A stretch of DNA of 64,000 nt, taken from NCBI RefSeq assembly GCF_907165045.1, contig NZ_CAJRAU010000004.1:434001-498000 (forward strand). Reading direction: 5' to 3'. This stretch comes from Dyadobacter linearis. Its GTDB lineage: Bacteria > Bacteroidota > Bacteroidia > Cytophagales > Spirosomataceae. This document shows, one piece after another, positions 52,662-62,155 of the stretch. Under the pieces are notes generated by a model. The model was not told the DNA's origin, made no database searches, and saw only the letters and a program-made list of their open reading frames with translations. The position numbers were made by a program, and so were the translations under genes. Positions within the stretch are counted from its first letter, which is position 1. Each line of letters opens with the position of its first letter.

Positions 52662-53582
52662 CTAGTAAATAGTGTCTGTAAAAAAACTTCCCAGGATACC
52701 GCAAATGGCTTTTACCAAAAGCAGTCCGTCAATCACAATCAGATAAAAAAGTACGTTTTTAGGTTTTTGCAGAGTAAATGCGACGATCAGATAAGAGACG
52801 AAAGGAATGAGATTAAAAAAAACAGTGACCGGACTGAAATCTGCAAACCAGGCGAGCGTCAGAAATGACAACAGACCAACCGAAAGGAGCGGTACCAATA
52901 CATAAAAGATCGTATTCCGAAGCCCCATCGCGACCGCAAAGGTTTTCAGCTGGATATTCGCATCGTCCTCATAATCTTTCATATCGAACATAATTGCATT
53001 CGCGGACATCACCATCCAGTTTTTAACAAATAACCAAACCATAAATGCCGGCTCGTGAAGTATAATCCTGCCTTCAATTTTCAGCATTGCAACCGGAAAA
53101 ACGTTCACAAAACCCGCCCATACAAAGCCGATCACGAATGCTTTCAGCCAGCCCGTGTTCCTCAGATTAAATGAAATGACAGACTTGGGCAGCAGCCCGT
53201 AATACAAAACTGCCGCGGTACAAATCGCCAGGATCATCAGCCACCAATATAATGGCAGCGCGACAATTCCAGCGAAATCATTTATCAAAAACCACGTGGC
53301 AATTATTAGGCAGAGCGCAAAGAGAAAATATTGGCTATACCGGACAAACCGATGGTGGGTGCGGTACCATTCCGTGCGGGGGTTTGGGGAAGTTTCGAGG
53401 CCCGGCGGACTGGAATAGGCGATCGTATAATAAAAGACCGTGGCGCTGAAAATCAGCAGGTAATAGGGAATTGAATTAAGTGGCAGGTGCAGCTGGGCAA
53501 GCGTTTCAATCGACAATGCAACCGCAAGTATCCCGACGAAGTAGTTTGCAAAAAAAATGAATGCGGGAAATTTCTTGAGCAT
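52662..53582 (-). CDS. UbiA-like integral membrane protein with one degenerate active-site motif
   Basis: 306 residues, about eight membrane helices spaced as in UbiA prenyltransferases. The C-terminal half has MFDMKDYEDDANIQLKTFAV, which resembles the second Asp-rich motif plus following loop. The first motif (NDxxDxxxD) is missing: at its place stands YSSPPGLETSPNPRTEWYRT. The protein may have lost prenyl transfer or use other residues. It precedes a methyltransferase gene by six bases. Assignment to the UbiA superfamily is by helix pattern and the second motif only. Confidence 0.65.
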   Translation of the reverse strand: MLKKFPAFIFFANYFVGILAVALSIETLAQLHLPLNSIPYYLLIFSATVFYYTIAYSSPPGLETSPNPRTEWYRTHHRFVRYSQYFLFALCLIIATWFLINDFAGIVALPLYWWLMILAICTAAVLYYGLLPKSVISFNLRNTGWLKAFVIGFVWAGFVNVFPVAMLKIEGRIILHEPAFMVWLFVKNWMVMSANAIMFDMKDYEDDANIQLKTFAVAMGLRNTIFYVLVPLLSVGLLSFLTLAWFADFSPVTVFFNLIPFVSYLIVAFTLQKPKNVLFYLIVIDGLLLVKAICGILGSFFTDTIY

Positions 53583-53717
53583 TGCACGAAAATGAGTGGG
53601 ATTCTGGCCGGATAACAGAATTAGTATATCGATTTATAATTTTTCAAGACCATTATCAAAGCGTCGGCGGTATTTTATACATTAGTTTAAAGAAACATTG
53701 TTTAATCCATTTATTAC

Positions 53718-55265
53718 ATGAAAAAAGTTTCCCTGTTAATTACCCTGATATTTTGCTTTCAGCTATCGGTAAGTTTTGGTCAAAAAGATCCGGTTGTTGA
53801 AAATATCGTAAAAGAAGCCACTGAGAATTCACAGCTGGAAAAGCTGGCGCACGAGTTGATGGACGTGATCGGGCCGCGGCTTGTAGGTTCGCCGCAAATG
53901 CAGCAGGCGCACGAGTGGGCTGTTGCGAAGTACAAAGGCTGGAATATCACTGCGAAAAACGAAAAGTGGGGCGAGTGGCGCGGCTGGGAACGCGGCATTT
54001 CGCATATCGATATGGTAGCGCCCCGCGTGAAATCGCTGGAAGGAATGCAGCTCGCTTGGAGCCCCGGAACCGGCGGCAAAACGGTAACTGCCGATGTGAT
54101 TATCCTGCCAGATCTGGCCGATTCAGTAGCATTCCAGAAATGGCTGCCTACTGCGAAAGGTAAGTTTGTGATGATCAGCATGAACCAGCCAACCGGCCGC
54201 CCGGACTACAACTGGGAGGAATTCGGTACAAAAGAATCAATCGAAAAAATGAAAAAAGACCGTGATGCACAGACAGAAGCCTGGGCGAATCGCGTAAAGA
54301 AAACCGGTTATAATGGTCGCACTTTGCCTGTGGCGCTGGAAAAAGCAGGAGCTGCGGGTATTGTAATGAGCTATTGGTCAAAGGGTTTTGGAGCAAATAA
54401 GATATTTGGCGCTTACACTAAAAAGGTGCCTACTGTTGATATTGCGCTTGAAGATTATGGCCTGCTATATCGTTTGGCGGAGTCGGGCCACACGCCAAAA
54501 ATCAGCGTGCGCGCCGATGCAAAAGAAACCGGCGTGGCGCAGACTTTCAATACAATCGGCGAGATCAAAGGCACCGAGAAACCGAATGAATACGTGATAT
54601 TATCCGCGCACTTCGATTCGTGGGACGGCGGTACCGGCGCGACCGATAACGGAACGGGCACGATCGTGATGATGGAAGCCATGCGCATTCTGAAAAAAGT
54701 ATATCCAAATCCAAAACGTACGATCCTGGTTGGACATTGGGGAAGTGAGGAGCAGGGGTTGAACGGTTCCCGTGCTTTCGTGGAGGATCATCCGGAAATT
54801 GTGCAGAACATCCAGGCACTTTTCAATCAGGACAATGGGACTGGCCGCGTGGTAAGTTTGCAGGGACAAGGTTTTGTGAATGCATACGATTACCTCGGCC
54901 GCTGGCTTTCCAAGGTGCCTGAAAATATCAAGGCACCGATCGATACAAGGTTTCCTGGCGCACCGGGCGGCGGCGGCTCCGACTTCGCTTCTTTCGTAGC
55001 AGCGGGCGCGCCGGCATTCTCACTGAGTTCGCTCGGCTGGTCTTACGGAACCTACACCTGGCACACCAACCGCGACACTTACGACAAGATCGTGTTTGAC
55101 GATGTGCGCAGCAATGCGATACTGGCTGCGATTATGGCGTATCAGGCGAGTGAAGATCCTGCGAAAACTTCCCGCGACCGGATCGTAATGCCGCTGGATT
55201 CGAAAGGCGTACCAGGCACCTGGCCGGAGCAGAGAAAACCGACCCGACGGGGTGGATTAGATTAG
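53718..55265 (+). CDS. secreted M28 family metallopeptidase
   Basis: 515 residues. Signal peptide LLITLIFCFQLSVSFGQ. The N-terminal part holds a protease-associated (PA)-like insert (about 130-260), and the catalytic M28 domain shows zinc ligands: SAHFDSWDGGTGATDNGTGT (His and Asp), GHWGSEEQGLNGSRAFV (Glu pair), FNQDNGTG (Asp) and, near the end, TWHTNRDTYDKI (His). An aminopeptidase or carboxypeptidase in the periplasm or outside the cell. No type IX tail. It ends in a strong terminator. Confidence 0.91.
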   Translation: MKKVSLLITLIFCFQLSVSFGQKDPVVENIVKEATENSQLEKLAHELMDVIGPRLVGSPQMQQAHEWAVAKYKGWNITAKNEKWGEWRGWERGISHIDMVAPRVKSLEGMQLAWSPGTGGKTVTADVIILPDLADSVAFQKWLPTAKGKFVMISMNQPTGRPDYNWEEFGTKESIEKMKKDRDAQTEAWANRVKKTGYNGRTLPVALEKAGAAGIVMSYWSKGFGANKIFGAYTKKVPTVDIALEDYGLLYRLAESGHTPKISVRADAKETGVAQTFNTIGEIKGTEKPNEYVILSAHFDSWDGGTGATDNGTGTIVMMEAMRILKKVYPNPKRTILVGHWGSEEQGLNGSRAFVEDHPEIVQNIQALFNQDNGTGRVVSLQGQGFVNAYDYLGRWLSKVPENIKAPIDTRFPGAPGGGGSDFASFVAAGAPAFSLSSLGWSYGTYTWHTNRDTYDKIVFDDVRSNAILAAIMAYQASEDPAKTSRDRIVMPLDSKGVPGTWPEQRKPTRRGGLD

Positions 55266-55282
55266 AGACACTAACCTATTTG

Positions 55283-55316
55283 AAAGCAAAGACTTATATT
55301 GTCTTTGCTTTTTTTT
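55283..55316 (+). terminator. Rho-independent terminator of the M28 peptidase gene
   Basis: AAAGCAAAGAC (55283-55293) and GTCTTTGCTTT (55301-55311) form an 11-bp perfect stem with a seven-base loop; five more T residues follow. Confidence 0.92.
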
Positions 55317-55332
55317 ATGAACTGTTATTTTG

Positions 55333-56733
55333 ATGATGCAAATAGAACAGATATTCCACGCGACCGACGAGGTACTTATTATACACACGTTTGCACAGGG
55401 TTCCGAACCGGAGAACCAGTCGATGTTCAAGGCTGAGAAGGGCGAAATGTGGTGGTTTTCGTCCAGAGAACTTTGGGTAGGACTTGGAAAAGAGCCGAAA
55501 ATACCGGCTATGATCAAATTATTCCGCTCGCTTTTTTTTAAAAGAAAAGATCGCTGGCCGGATCAGATCACATTGGATGCGCGCGGGAAAAGTCCCGAGT
55601 GGGTCGAGAATGCGGTAAATGGGATTATGTTGGGTGGATATAATCTGCAACTCTACAAGTCCGAGCCCAAGCCGCTGAGCAGTTTTTTTGAAAATGGAAC
55701 GTTACGTATCCTGACCGAGGAAGGCGCGGCAATCAGCCCGGCGATTGCGCTGGGACAAAAAACGGCGGTGGTGCAAATGCGGATCATGGATCTGATGAAT
55801 GCGCCTGGAAACTACAAAACGCCTGAAACACTTGCGGAGTGGGCGAAAAAATCGGGTTCAGAAAACGGTTATCAGGTAACAGTTTTGGATAAATCAAAAT
55901 TGGAAAAACTGGGAATGCACGCGCTGCTGGCTGTTAGCAAAGGCAGTGAAGCGCCGCCAGTGATGATCATCTCCGAATATAACCCTGAAAACTATACCCA
56001 AACCGTCGCGCTGGTAGGCAAGGGAGTTACATTCGATACGGGCGGGATTTCTATTAAGAGCTCGGCCAATATGCATTTGATGAAAAGTGATATGGGAGGC
56101 GCTGGGGCCGTTTTGGGAATAGTGGAACTGGCCGCTCAGCTGAAATTACCCGTGCGTATTATCGGCGTGATTCCGTCTACTGAAAATAGCGTGGATGGAG
56201 CGGCGATGAAACCCGGTGATGTAATAGGTTCGTATTCAGGTAAAACCATTGAAGTGATAGATACTGATGCAGAAGGCAGACTAATCCTGGCCGACGGTCT
56301 GAGCTATGCTGTGCGTAACTTTAATCCAGATATTATCATCGACCTCGCCACATTGACGGGCAGTGTGATCCAAACGCTGGGCTACGAAGCAGCGGGGCTT
56401 TTTACGCCCAATGACCAGCTGGCGACAGATATTGCCAGATCAGGCGATACGACCGGCGAGCGTGTGTGGCGGCTGCCGGTTTGGGATGAATACAAAGAGG
56501 AGATCAACTCGGATATTGCCGATGTGAAAAACTACCACGGTAAGCCACTGGCCGGAGCTATTGTCGCTGCCAAGTTCCTGGAAGTATTCACAGATTCGCA
56601 CCAGGCCTGGGCACATCTGGACATTGCAGGTACTGCTTTTGGTGATACTGAATTTGCGCCCGGACGCGCCGGTACGGCCTACGGGATCCGATTGTTGAGG
56701 CAATTTTTGTCGACCTTGCCAATCCGCGAATAG
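55333..56733 (+). CDS. leucyl aminopeptidase family metallopeptidase (M17)
   Basis: 466 residues, with ATG at 55333 or 55336 and a TTG at 55330. The C-terminal catalytic domain shows the M17 ligands and active-site Lys/Arg: LVGKGVTFDTGGISIKSSAN (K, D), HLMKSDMGGAGAVLG, AMKPGDVIGSYSGKTIEVID and DTDAEGRLILADGLSYA, which replaces the usual NTDAEGRL. It removes N-terminal residues in the cytoplasm. The N-terminal domain is shorter than in E. coli PepA. It follows the M28 gene but is separated from it by a terminator. Confidence 0.91.
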   Translation: MMQIEQIFHATDEVLIIHTFAQGSEPENQSMFKAEKGEMWWFSSRELWVGLGKEPKIPAMIKLFRSLFFKRKDRWPDQITLDARGKSPEWVENAVNGIMLGGYNLQLYKSEPKPLSSFFENGTLRILTEEGAAISPAIALGQKTAVVQMRIMDLMNAPGNYKTPETLAEWAKKSGSENGYQVTVLDKSKLEKLGMHALLAVSKGSEAPPVMIISEYNPENYTQTVALVGKGVTFDTGGISIKSSANMHLMKSDMGGAGAVLGIVELAAQLKLPVRIIGVIPSTENSVDGAAMKPGDVIGSYSGKTIEVIDTDAEGRLILADGLSYAVRNFNPDIIIDLATLTGSVIQTLGYEAAGLFTPNDQLATDIARSGDTTGERVWRLPVWDEYKEEINSDIADVKNYHGKPLAGAIVAAKFLEVFTDSHQAWAHLDIAGTAFGDTEFAPGRAGTAYGIRLLRQFLSTLPIRE

Positions 56734-56788
56734 TAACTGCGGAGCGGCATTTTAACCAAAAAAACCTGAAATTTAATCCTGGCTTTAC

Positions 56789-56818
56789 TTGCTCAATTGC
56801 TTCTTTTTGCTAGATTTA
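56789..56818 (+). promoter_or_regulatory. candidate promoter of the ATP-grasp gene
   Basis: TTG (56789-56791), then exactly 19 bases, then TAGATTTA (56811-56818), which fits TAnnTTTG except for the last base. The expected start of transcription, about 56825, agrees with translation from the ATG at 56852. Confidence 0.45.
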
Positions 56819-56851
56819 CCAATACTACTTTCTACCAAAAAAAAGTTTGTT

Positions 56852-58066
56852 ATGGCCCCGACGCTTACATTTCTTTGCATATCAACCTATTTCAAAGGCA
56901 ACGATTTTCTCAAAGCCTGTAAGGAAGCCGGTAATAAAGTATTTCTGATTACGGCCAAAAAGCTTGAAAACAAACCGTGGGTCAGAGAGGCGGTAGATGA
57001 GTTTTTTTACATTGAAGAAGGCGAGGACGGGACTTATAATATGTCCGAGATCATCACCGGCCTGGCTTACGTAATGCGGACCCGAATGATCGACCGGGTT
57101 GTCGCGCTGGACGATTTTGACGTGGAAAAAGCGGCGCATATCCGCGAATATTTCAGAATACCCGGCATGGGGCAAACTACCGGCCGTTATTTCCGGGACA
57201 AGCTTGCGATGCGCACCAAAGCTGCCGAATCAGGCATATTGGTGCCCGGGTTTTCTTCCCTTTTCAATGACGATGATATTAACCGGTTTATCGAGAAATA
57301 TCCGGGACCGTGGATGATCAAACCTCGTTCTGAGGCTTCTGCGACGGGTATTAAGAAACTCGAAACAGCCGATCAGCTTTGGGAAACGATCCATGAGCTG
57401 GGCGATAAAAGGCATTCCTACCTCGTTGAGCAATTCAAGCCAGGCGACGTTTACCACGTAGATTCGATCTCTTACAATGGGAGGGTGATATTCTCCTGGA
57501 ACAGCAAATACCTCGCGCCACCTTTTGAAGTAGCACACGGCGGCGGGATTTTCCGCTCGGTGACCGTTACATTTGATTCTTCCGAAGAACACGCGCTGGA
57601 AACGCTGGCGATCGACCTTTTGAAAGCTTTTGGTTTAAAACACAGTGCGTCGCATACGGAGGTAATCCGCTGCCACGACGATGGGAAATACTACTTTCTG
57701 GAAACTTCCTCGCGCGTTGGCGGAGCGAATTTATCCGAAATGGTTGAAGCATCTTCCGGCATTAATCTCTGGAAAGAATGGGCGAAAATGGAGACTGCGG
57801 AGGCAAAAGGGGACAATTACAAGTTGCCGCCGGTCCGCAAGGAATACTCCGGCATCATCATTTCGCTTGCCCGCCAGGAGTGGCCGAATATGTCTGTCTT
57901 CGATGATCCCGAAATCGTGTGGCGAATGGAAGAACCTTACCACGTCGGGCTGGTAGTCCGCTCGAAATCACAGAGTAAGGTCATGGAGTTACTGGACAAA
58001 TACGCCGCGATCATCCAAAAGAAATACCATGCTTCCGCCCCGGCCCCAAGCCGGCCTACGCATTAA
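56852..58066 (+). CDS. ATP-grasp domain enzyme of unknown substrate
   Basis: 404 residues from the ATG at 56852, supported by the promoter just upstream. The N-terminal part (FLCISTYFKGNDFLKACKEA) is a preATP-grasp domain. The ATP-grasp fold shows PWMIKPRSEASATGIKKLET (nucleotide-binding Lys), HSYLVEQFKPGDVYHVDSIS and, for Mg2+, YYFLETSSRVGGANLSEMVE (Glu/Asn region). It ligates a carboxylate to an amine or thiol by acyl-phosphate. Similar genes act in peptide or cofactor biosynthesis; no such cluster is next to it here. Confidence 0.85.
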   Translation: MAPTLTFLCISTYFKGNDFLKACKEAGNKVFLITAKKLENKPWVREAVDEFFYIEEGEDGTYNMSEIITGLAYVMRTRMIDRVVALDDFDVEKAAHIREYFRIPGMGQTTGRYFRDKLAMRTKAAESGILVPGFSSLFNDDDINRFIEKYPGPWMIKPRSEASATGIKKLETADQLWETIHELGDKRHSYLVEQFKPGDVYHVDSISYNGRVIFSWNSKYLAPPFEVAHGGGIFRSVTVTFDSSEEHALETLAIDLLKAFGLKHSASHTEVIRCHDDGKYYFLETSSRVGGANLSEMVEASSGINLWKEWAKMETAEAKGDNYKLPPVRKEYSGIIISLARQEWPNMSVFDDPEIVWRMEEPYHVGLVVRSKSQSKVMELLDKYAAIIQKKYHASAPAPSRPTH

Positions 58067-58102
58067 CTGATTTCTACGTCAACGACAAGCTAAGCTTGAA
58101 GG

Positions 58103-58131
58103 CTGAGGGTGCACTCGACCCTTTCAGTTTT
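58103..58131 (+). terminator. weak terminator after the ATP-grasp gene
   Basis: CTGAGGGT and ACCC-TT-TCAG pair with a two-base bulge around GCACTCG, followed by four T residues. The nearby AAGCTAAGCTT (58087-58097) is a second small palindrome. Confidence 0.45.
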
Positions 58132-58215
58132 AATAATCTTGTTTTATCATGTTACCAATGCAAGGATTGAACGTATCAATCACAAACAAACCTTTGTGCT
58201 TGATCCTCTCATTAT

Positions 58216-59244
58216 ATGGCAAATCCTGCAAAAACTGACCTTTTTGAATCAGTTAAATACCTGATTGAAGAAAGTAAAATGCGGCTCGCGGCGACCGTAA
58301 ATGTATCCATAACAAAATTATATTGGAGCATTGGCAGAAAAATCAGCGCAGATATTCTGAATGCAAAACGGGCTGATTATGGCAAGCAAACCATTATCCG
58401 ACTGGCAAAGCAGCTGGAACAAGATTACGGGAATTCGTTTTCCGAGAAGAACTTGCGAAGAATGGTCCAGTTTGCAGAAATTTTTCCCGCGGAGGAGATT
58501 GTCGTTTCAATGATACGACAATTGAGCTGGACTCACATTCTGGTAATATTGCCCATAAGGGACACTGTCAAAAGAGACTTTTATTTGCAATTGTGCATAC
58601 ACGAAAGATGGTCTGTGCGGACTTTTCGTGAACGGATCAACTCTATGCTATTTGAACGCACAGCTATCAGTAAAAGTCCCGAAGAGACTATTATCAGTGA
58701 CCTCGCATTATTGCGCTCTGAAAATAGGGTGAACCCGGACTTGGTGTTTCGTGACCCCTATGTGCTGGACTTTCTGGGACTATCAGGCGCCTATTCTGAG
58801 AGGGATCTTGAAGCTTCAATCATTGCCGAGCTTCAAAAATTTATGGCTGAAATGGGTACCGACTTTGCTTTTCTGGCCAAACAAAAGCGCATTATCATCG
58901 ACAATTGCGACTATTACATCGATCTGCTATTCTATCATCGAAGATTAAAATGCCTGATTGCTATCGACCTGAAGATCGGGGAGTTTGAGGCCGGATTCAA
59001 AGGACAGATGGAGCTATATCTCCGGTATTTAGAAAAGTATGAGCTGATTGAAGGCGAAAATCCTCCAATCGGACTAATTCTGTGTACCGGGAAAAAGGAA
59101 GAACATATTGAATTGATGCAGTTAGACAAAAGCAATATCAGGGTTGCAGATTATCTGATAGCACTTCCTTCTCAAAAAATGTTACAAGAAAAGCTTCATA
59201 AAGCCGTAAAAATAGCACGGCAAAAACTGGGCAAAAACATCTAA
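58216..59244 (+). CDS. YhcG/DUF1016-type PD-(D/E)XK nuclease family protein
   Basis: 342 residues, typical length. The N-terminal DUF1016 part (about 10-165) has ATVNVSITKLYWSIGRKISA, then YGNSFSEKNLRRMVQFAEIF and IRQLSWTHILVILPIRD. The C-terminal nuclease domain (about 180-330) shows DFAFLAKQKRIIIDNCDYYI then DLLFYHRRLKCLIAIDLKIG, giving the D-x(n)-DLK pattern of PD-(D/E)XK enzymes, and PIGLILCTGKKEE. These proteins are often strain-variable and found near restriction and mobile loci, but here it stands between housekeeping genes with no such neighbours. Biological role unknown. Confidence 0.9.
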   Translation: MANPAKTDLFESVKYLIEESKMRLAATVNVSITKLYWSIGRKISADILNAKRADYGKQTIIRLAKQLEQDYGNSFSEKNLRRMVQFAEIFPAEEIVVSMIRQLSWTHILVILPIRDTVKRDFYLQLCIHERWSVRTFRERINSMLFERTAISKSPEETIISDLALLRSENRVNPDLVFRDPYVLDFLGLSGAYSERDLEASIIAELQKFMAEMGTDFAFLAKQKRIIIDNCDYYIDLLFYHRRLKCLIAIDLKIGEFEAGFKGQMELYLRYLEKYELIEGENPPIGLILCTGKKEEHIELMQLDKSNIRVADYLIALPSQKMLQEKLHKAVKIARQKLGKNI

Positions 59245-59254
59245 ACGACTAATA

Positions 59255-60778
59255 TCACGCATACTCCACTTCCGCCAAAAACATTTTCAGCGTTTCCATG
59301 GCGCCGTTTTGTTTTATTGAATTTAAATGTCCGGCAATTGCTGTGACAAGCGCTTCCGACTTGCTCAGGTCTTTGCCCCAGATTGAAGTGTCTTTCAGTA
59401 TGATTCTTACCATGTCTTCGAGAGACGACATTTGCCATTTTTGATGGAAAAATGCCGCTTTTTCATCCCGGATGAAATAATATTCCCCATTTGACAAGCC
59501 AAAATACTGATCCCCGTCCCGGCGCGCGGGCTTCATATAGTAGATATAAGCCGCATAACCAAAGGTGGCATATTCCGGGAAAGTTGCTTCCTGCTTTTCG
59601 TAGTTCAAGAAAGTCGGAGCTACCCGCGCGTGTATTTTAGCTGAATAATTTTGTGTGATATTCAGCCACTTATGCTGGATGTAGGGATTTTTGAAACGTT
59701 CCAATACTTGCCGGCTGAAATTCGCAGCCATTCCCTCGGGAACAGGATAGGGGATTGAAGGCGCAATTTCGGTGCGCATCAGGTTTGCAATGAATGTAGA
59801 GAAATCCGCATCTGACATCGCTTCAACGACCGTACTAAACCCGCACAAATGCGCCAGCCCGCTTCCTAATGTATGCGCGCCATTGAGTAAACGCAGTTTC
59901 AGCTCCCTGTACAGTTCAATATCCGGCTCGATCACCAAACCTTCATCAATCCCATAAAAAGGAATTTTCTTGCGAATATTTTCATCCCCTTCAATCGCCC
60001 AAAGGTGGTAATGCTCGGCCGTGATAAGCAGCTCGTCTTTATAGCCCAGTTCTTCTTCCAGCTTTTTATGCAAAATTTCCTCCGGCTTTCCTGGTACTAT
60101 TCTGTCTACCAGTGAATTGCAAAAATGATTATGATGTTCGATCCAGTCGATAAATGCCGGTTCCAGTCCATTCCGGTGGGCCAGTTCGAGTACGATCGAT
60201 TCCAGTTTTTTTCCATTGTCAGTGATCAGTTCGGTTGGGATAATCACCACGCCGGCCTCCGTACTTCCCGAAAACGCGACATAACGCGCATATAAAAACG
60301 CCAGCAGCTTGCCCGGAAAAGATACTGGCGGCCACTGGTAAATATCGTCCTGAACGAGTTGAATGCCCGTTTCAGTAGTATTTGAGATCACGATACCAAT
60401 TGCAGGATTGCGTGCCAGATCGAGCACAAGCGACCATTGTGATTTGGCATAAATAACACGGCTGATCGCGGAGGAAATGATATTTTCCTCTTCCACATTC
60501 CCGTTCACAATCCCGCGGGTGCAAAGTGTATAGAGGTTATTTTGTCGGTCGAATGCTTTTAAATCGCCTTTGTCGGTGGATTTAACCACGACGATACGCC
60601 CATTAAAAACGCCTTGCCTGTTGGCTTTATCTATAAAAAAATCAGCAAGCCCGCGCAGAAAAGCGCCGGTGCCGAATTGAAGTACTTTTTCGGGCAGTTG
60701 AAAAACCGAATCCTGCGGAACCGTCACGCCAGGGTGATTTTTGAGCTGCCGCAACTTCTCGCGAAAAAGATAGTTCAT
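59255..60778 (-). CDS. uxaB: tagaturonate reductase (altronate oxidoreductase)
   Basis: 507 residues, a long-chain polyol dehydrogenase. Cofactor motif VLQFGTGAFLRGLADFFIDK, substrate region VVIPTELITDNGKKLESIVL with the following AHRNGL, and the Lys in KLRLLNGAHTLGSGLAHLCG (KxxxxNxxH) typical of mannitol dehydrogenase/UxaB. It reduces D-tagaturonate to D-altronate in galacturonate breakdown. uxaA, uxaC and kdg genes are not in the window. It diverges from a LacI-type gene with a shared 322-base gap, a usual arrangement for local control. Confidence 0.91.
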   Translation of the reverse strand: MNYLFREKLRQLKNHPGVTVPQDSVFQLPEKVLQFGTGAFLRGLADFFIDKANRQGVFNGRIVVVKSTDKGDLKAFDRQNNLYTLCTRGIVNGNVEEENIISSAISRVIYAKSQWSLVLDLARNPAIGIVISNTTETGIQLVQDDIYQWPPVSFPGKLLAFLYARYVAFSGSTEAGVVIIPTELITDNGKKLESIVLELAHRNGLEPAFIDWIEHHNHFCNSLVDRIVPGKPEEILHKKLEEELGYKDELLITAEHYHLWAIEGDENIRKKIPFYGIDEGLVIEPDIELYRELKLRLLNGAHTLGSGLAHLCGFSTVVEAMSDADFSTFIANLMRTEIAPSIPYPVPEGMAANFSRQVLERFKNPYIQHKWLNITQNYSAKIHARVAPTFLNYEKQEATFPEYATFGYAAYIYYMKPARRDGDQYFGLSNGEYYFIRDEKAAFFHQKWQMSSLEDMVRIILKDTSIWGKDLSKSEALVTAIAGHLNSIKQNGAMETLKMFLAEVEYA

Positions 60779-61100
60779 GGTATTTGCATTGTTGCGCCGG
60801 AACGGATGCAGTGTCTTTGGTCCGCCTGGTTGAGAAAATTGATTTGTCTTTTTCGGGGTAAGGGCTAAATTTAACGTCTGTTCTACTATGACTGCACCTG
60901 AACGAGTTTAGACCGAATAATTAGAAATATCAAATACTGAATTGTCTTTTTTTGTGCAATCGTTATCGGGAACGTTGCCAGTTGACAGGATAAATCCTGA
61001 ACTTACCCTCTATTTATAATTCAATAGTGATTTTACTTGAAACGGATCGGAGATTTGATTTCTCAGGTCTATTCATAAGTTGGAATAAACCAATTTTCTT
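60779..61100. other. 322-base intergenic region between divergent uxaB and LacI-type gene
   Basis: AT-rich leader region with no ORF and no RNA gene recognised. It must hold both divergent promoters; no clear TAnnTTTG box was found. A LacI-type operator candidate lies at 60961-60979. Confidence 0.6.
60961..60979. promoter_or_regulatory. candidate LacI-type operator
   Basis: Two overlapping partial palindromes with central CG: CGTTATCGGGAACG (60961-60974) and GGGAACGTTGCC (60968-60979, five of six pairs match, with an AACGTT core). LacI-family operators commonly have an AACGTT-like centre. Placed between uxaB and the LacI gene. Confidence 0.5.
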
Positions 61101-62126
61101 TTGGAAGCAATTACAATCAAGGATATTGCAAAAGCGCTGAATTTGTCCACTTCAACCGTTTCGCGCGCGCTGCGTAACAGTTATGAGATCAATCCGGAGA
61201 CCAAGAAGCTGGTCATGGAATATGCGGAGCGAATGAACTACCGGCCCAATCCGATCGCATTGAGTTTGAAGGATAGCAAGAGTAAATCGATCGGCGTAAT
61301 CATTCCGGAAATCGCAAACCATTTTTTTTCACAACTCATAAATGGTATTGAATCTATTGCGTATAATCTTGGCTATCACGTAGTTATATTTCAAAGTCAC
61401 GATTCCTACGAGCGGGAAGTGGCTAATACCAATTACCTGGTTTCAAGAAAAGTGGACGGTTTGCTCGTTTCACTGGCAAGTTTGACCACCGATCTTTTTC
61501 ACTTTCAGGACCTGATGGAAAGAGGGTTACCGATCGTCTTTCTGGATCGGGTACCCAAGGAAATTGAGACGCATAAAGTGGTAGCCGATAATTTTGCCGG
61601 AGCTTACGAGGCGACGAAGCATTTGATCCAGTCGGGCAGAAAACGCATTGCGCATTTAACCAGCCCGATTTATTTGTCAAATACGACCGAGCGTTTGGCT
61701 GGATACAAGCAGGCTTTGGAGGATCATCAGCTTCCTTTTGATGAATCTTATGTAAAATATTGCCACTACGGCGGCAAGATCGTGAGTGAAAATGAGGCGG
61801 CTATTCAGGAAATGCTGAGCCTGCCCGAGCCGCCAGATGCTATTTTTACAGCAAGCGATAAGCTCACTACGGGCTGTATGGCGGTTTTACAACAAAAAAA
61901 GATCAGGATTCCCGATGAAATTGCGATCGTAGGTTTCACCAATATTGGTGTTGCAGACCTGCTAAATCCGCCGCTGACGGCCGTTGTCCAGCCTGCGATG
62001 GATATGGGGCAGCAGGCTGTGGAACTGCTGATCCGGCTGATCGAACATCCGCAGAAAAACGCCGAATTCGAAATCCGCTCTCTTAAAACTTCGCTGATTA
62101 TCCGTCAGTCTTCCGGGCATTCGTAA
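61101..62126 (+). CDS. LacI family transcriptional regulator
   Basis: 341 residues. The N-terminal HTH is ITIKDIAKALNLSTSTVSRA followed by LRNSYEINPETKKLV, with a hinge helix at NPIALSLKDSKSK, then a periplasmic-binding-protein-type ligand domain (IGVIIPEIANHFFSQLINGI, VVIFQSHDSYEREV, VFLDRVPKEIETHKVVADNF, IFTASDKLTTGCMAVL). The only available start is TTG at 61101. It diverges from uxaB and probably controls hexuronate use, sensing an intermediate; this is inference. The NUDIX gene follows 29 bases on. Confidence 0.91.
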   Translation: MEAITIKDIAKALNLSTSTVSRALRNSYEINPETKKLVMEYAERMNYRPNPIALSLKDSKSKSIGVIIPEIANHFFSQLINGIESIAYNLGYHVVIFQSHDSYEREVANTNYLVSRKVDGLLVSLASLTTDLFHFQDLMERGLPIVFLDRVPKEIETHKVVADNFAGAYEATKHLIQSGRKRIAHLTSPIYLSNTTERLAGYKQALEDHQLPFDESYVKYCHYGGKIVSENEAAIQEMLSLPEPPDAIFTASDKLTTGCMAVLQQKKIRIPDEIAIVGFTNIGVADLLNPPLTAVVQPAMDMGQQAVELLIRLIEHPQKNAEFEIRSLKTSLIIRQSSGHS

Positions 62127-62155
62127 ATTCGCTTTTTGTATCAATCAAAAAGAAT

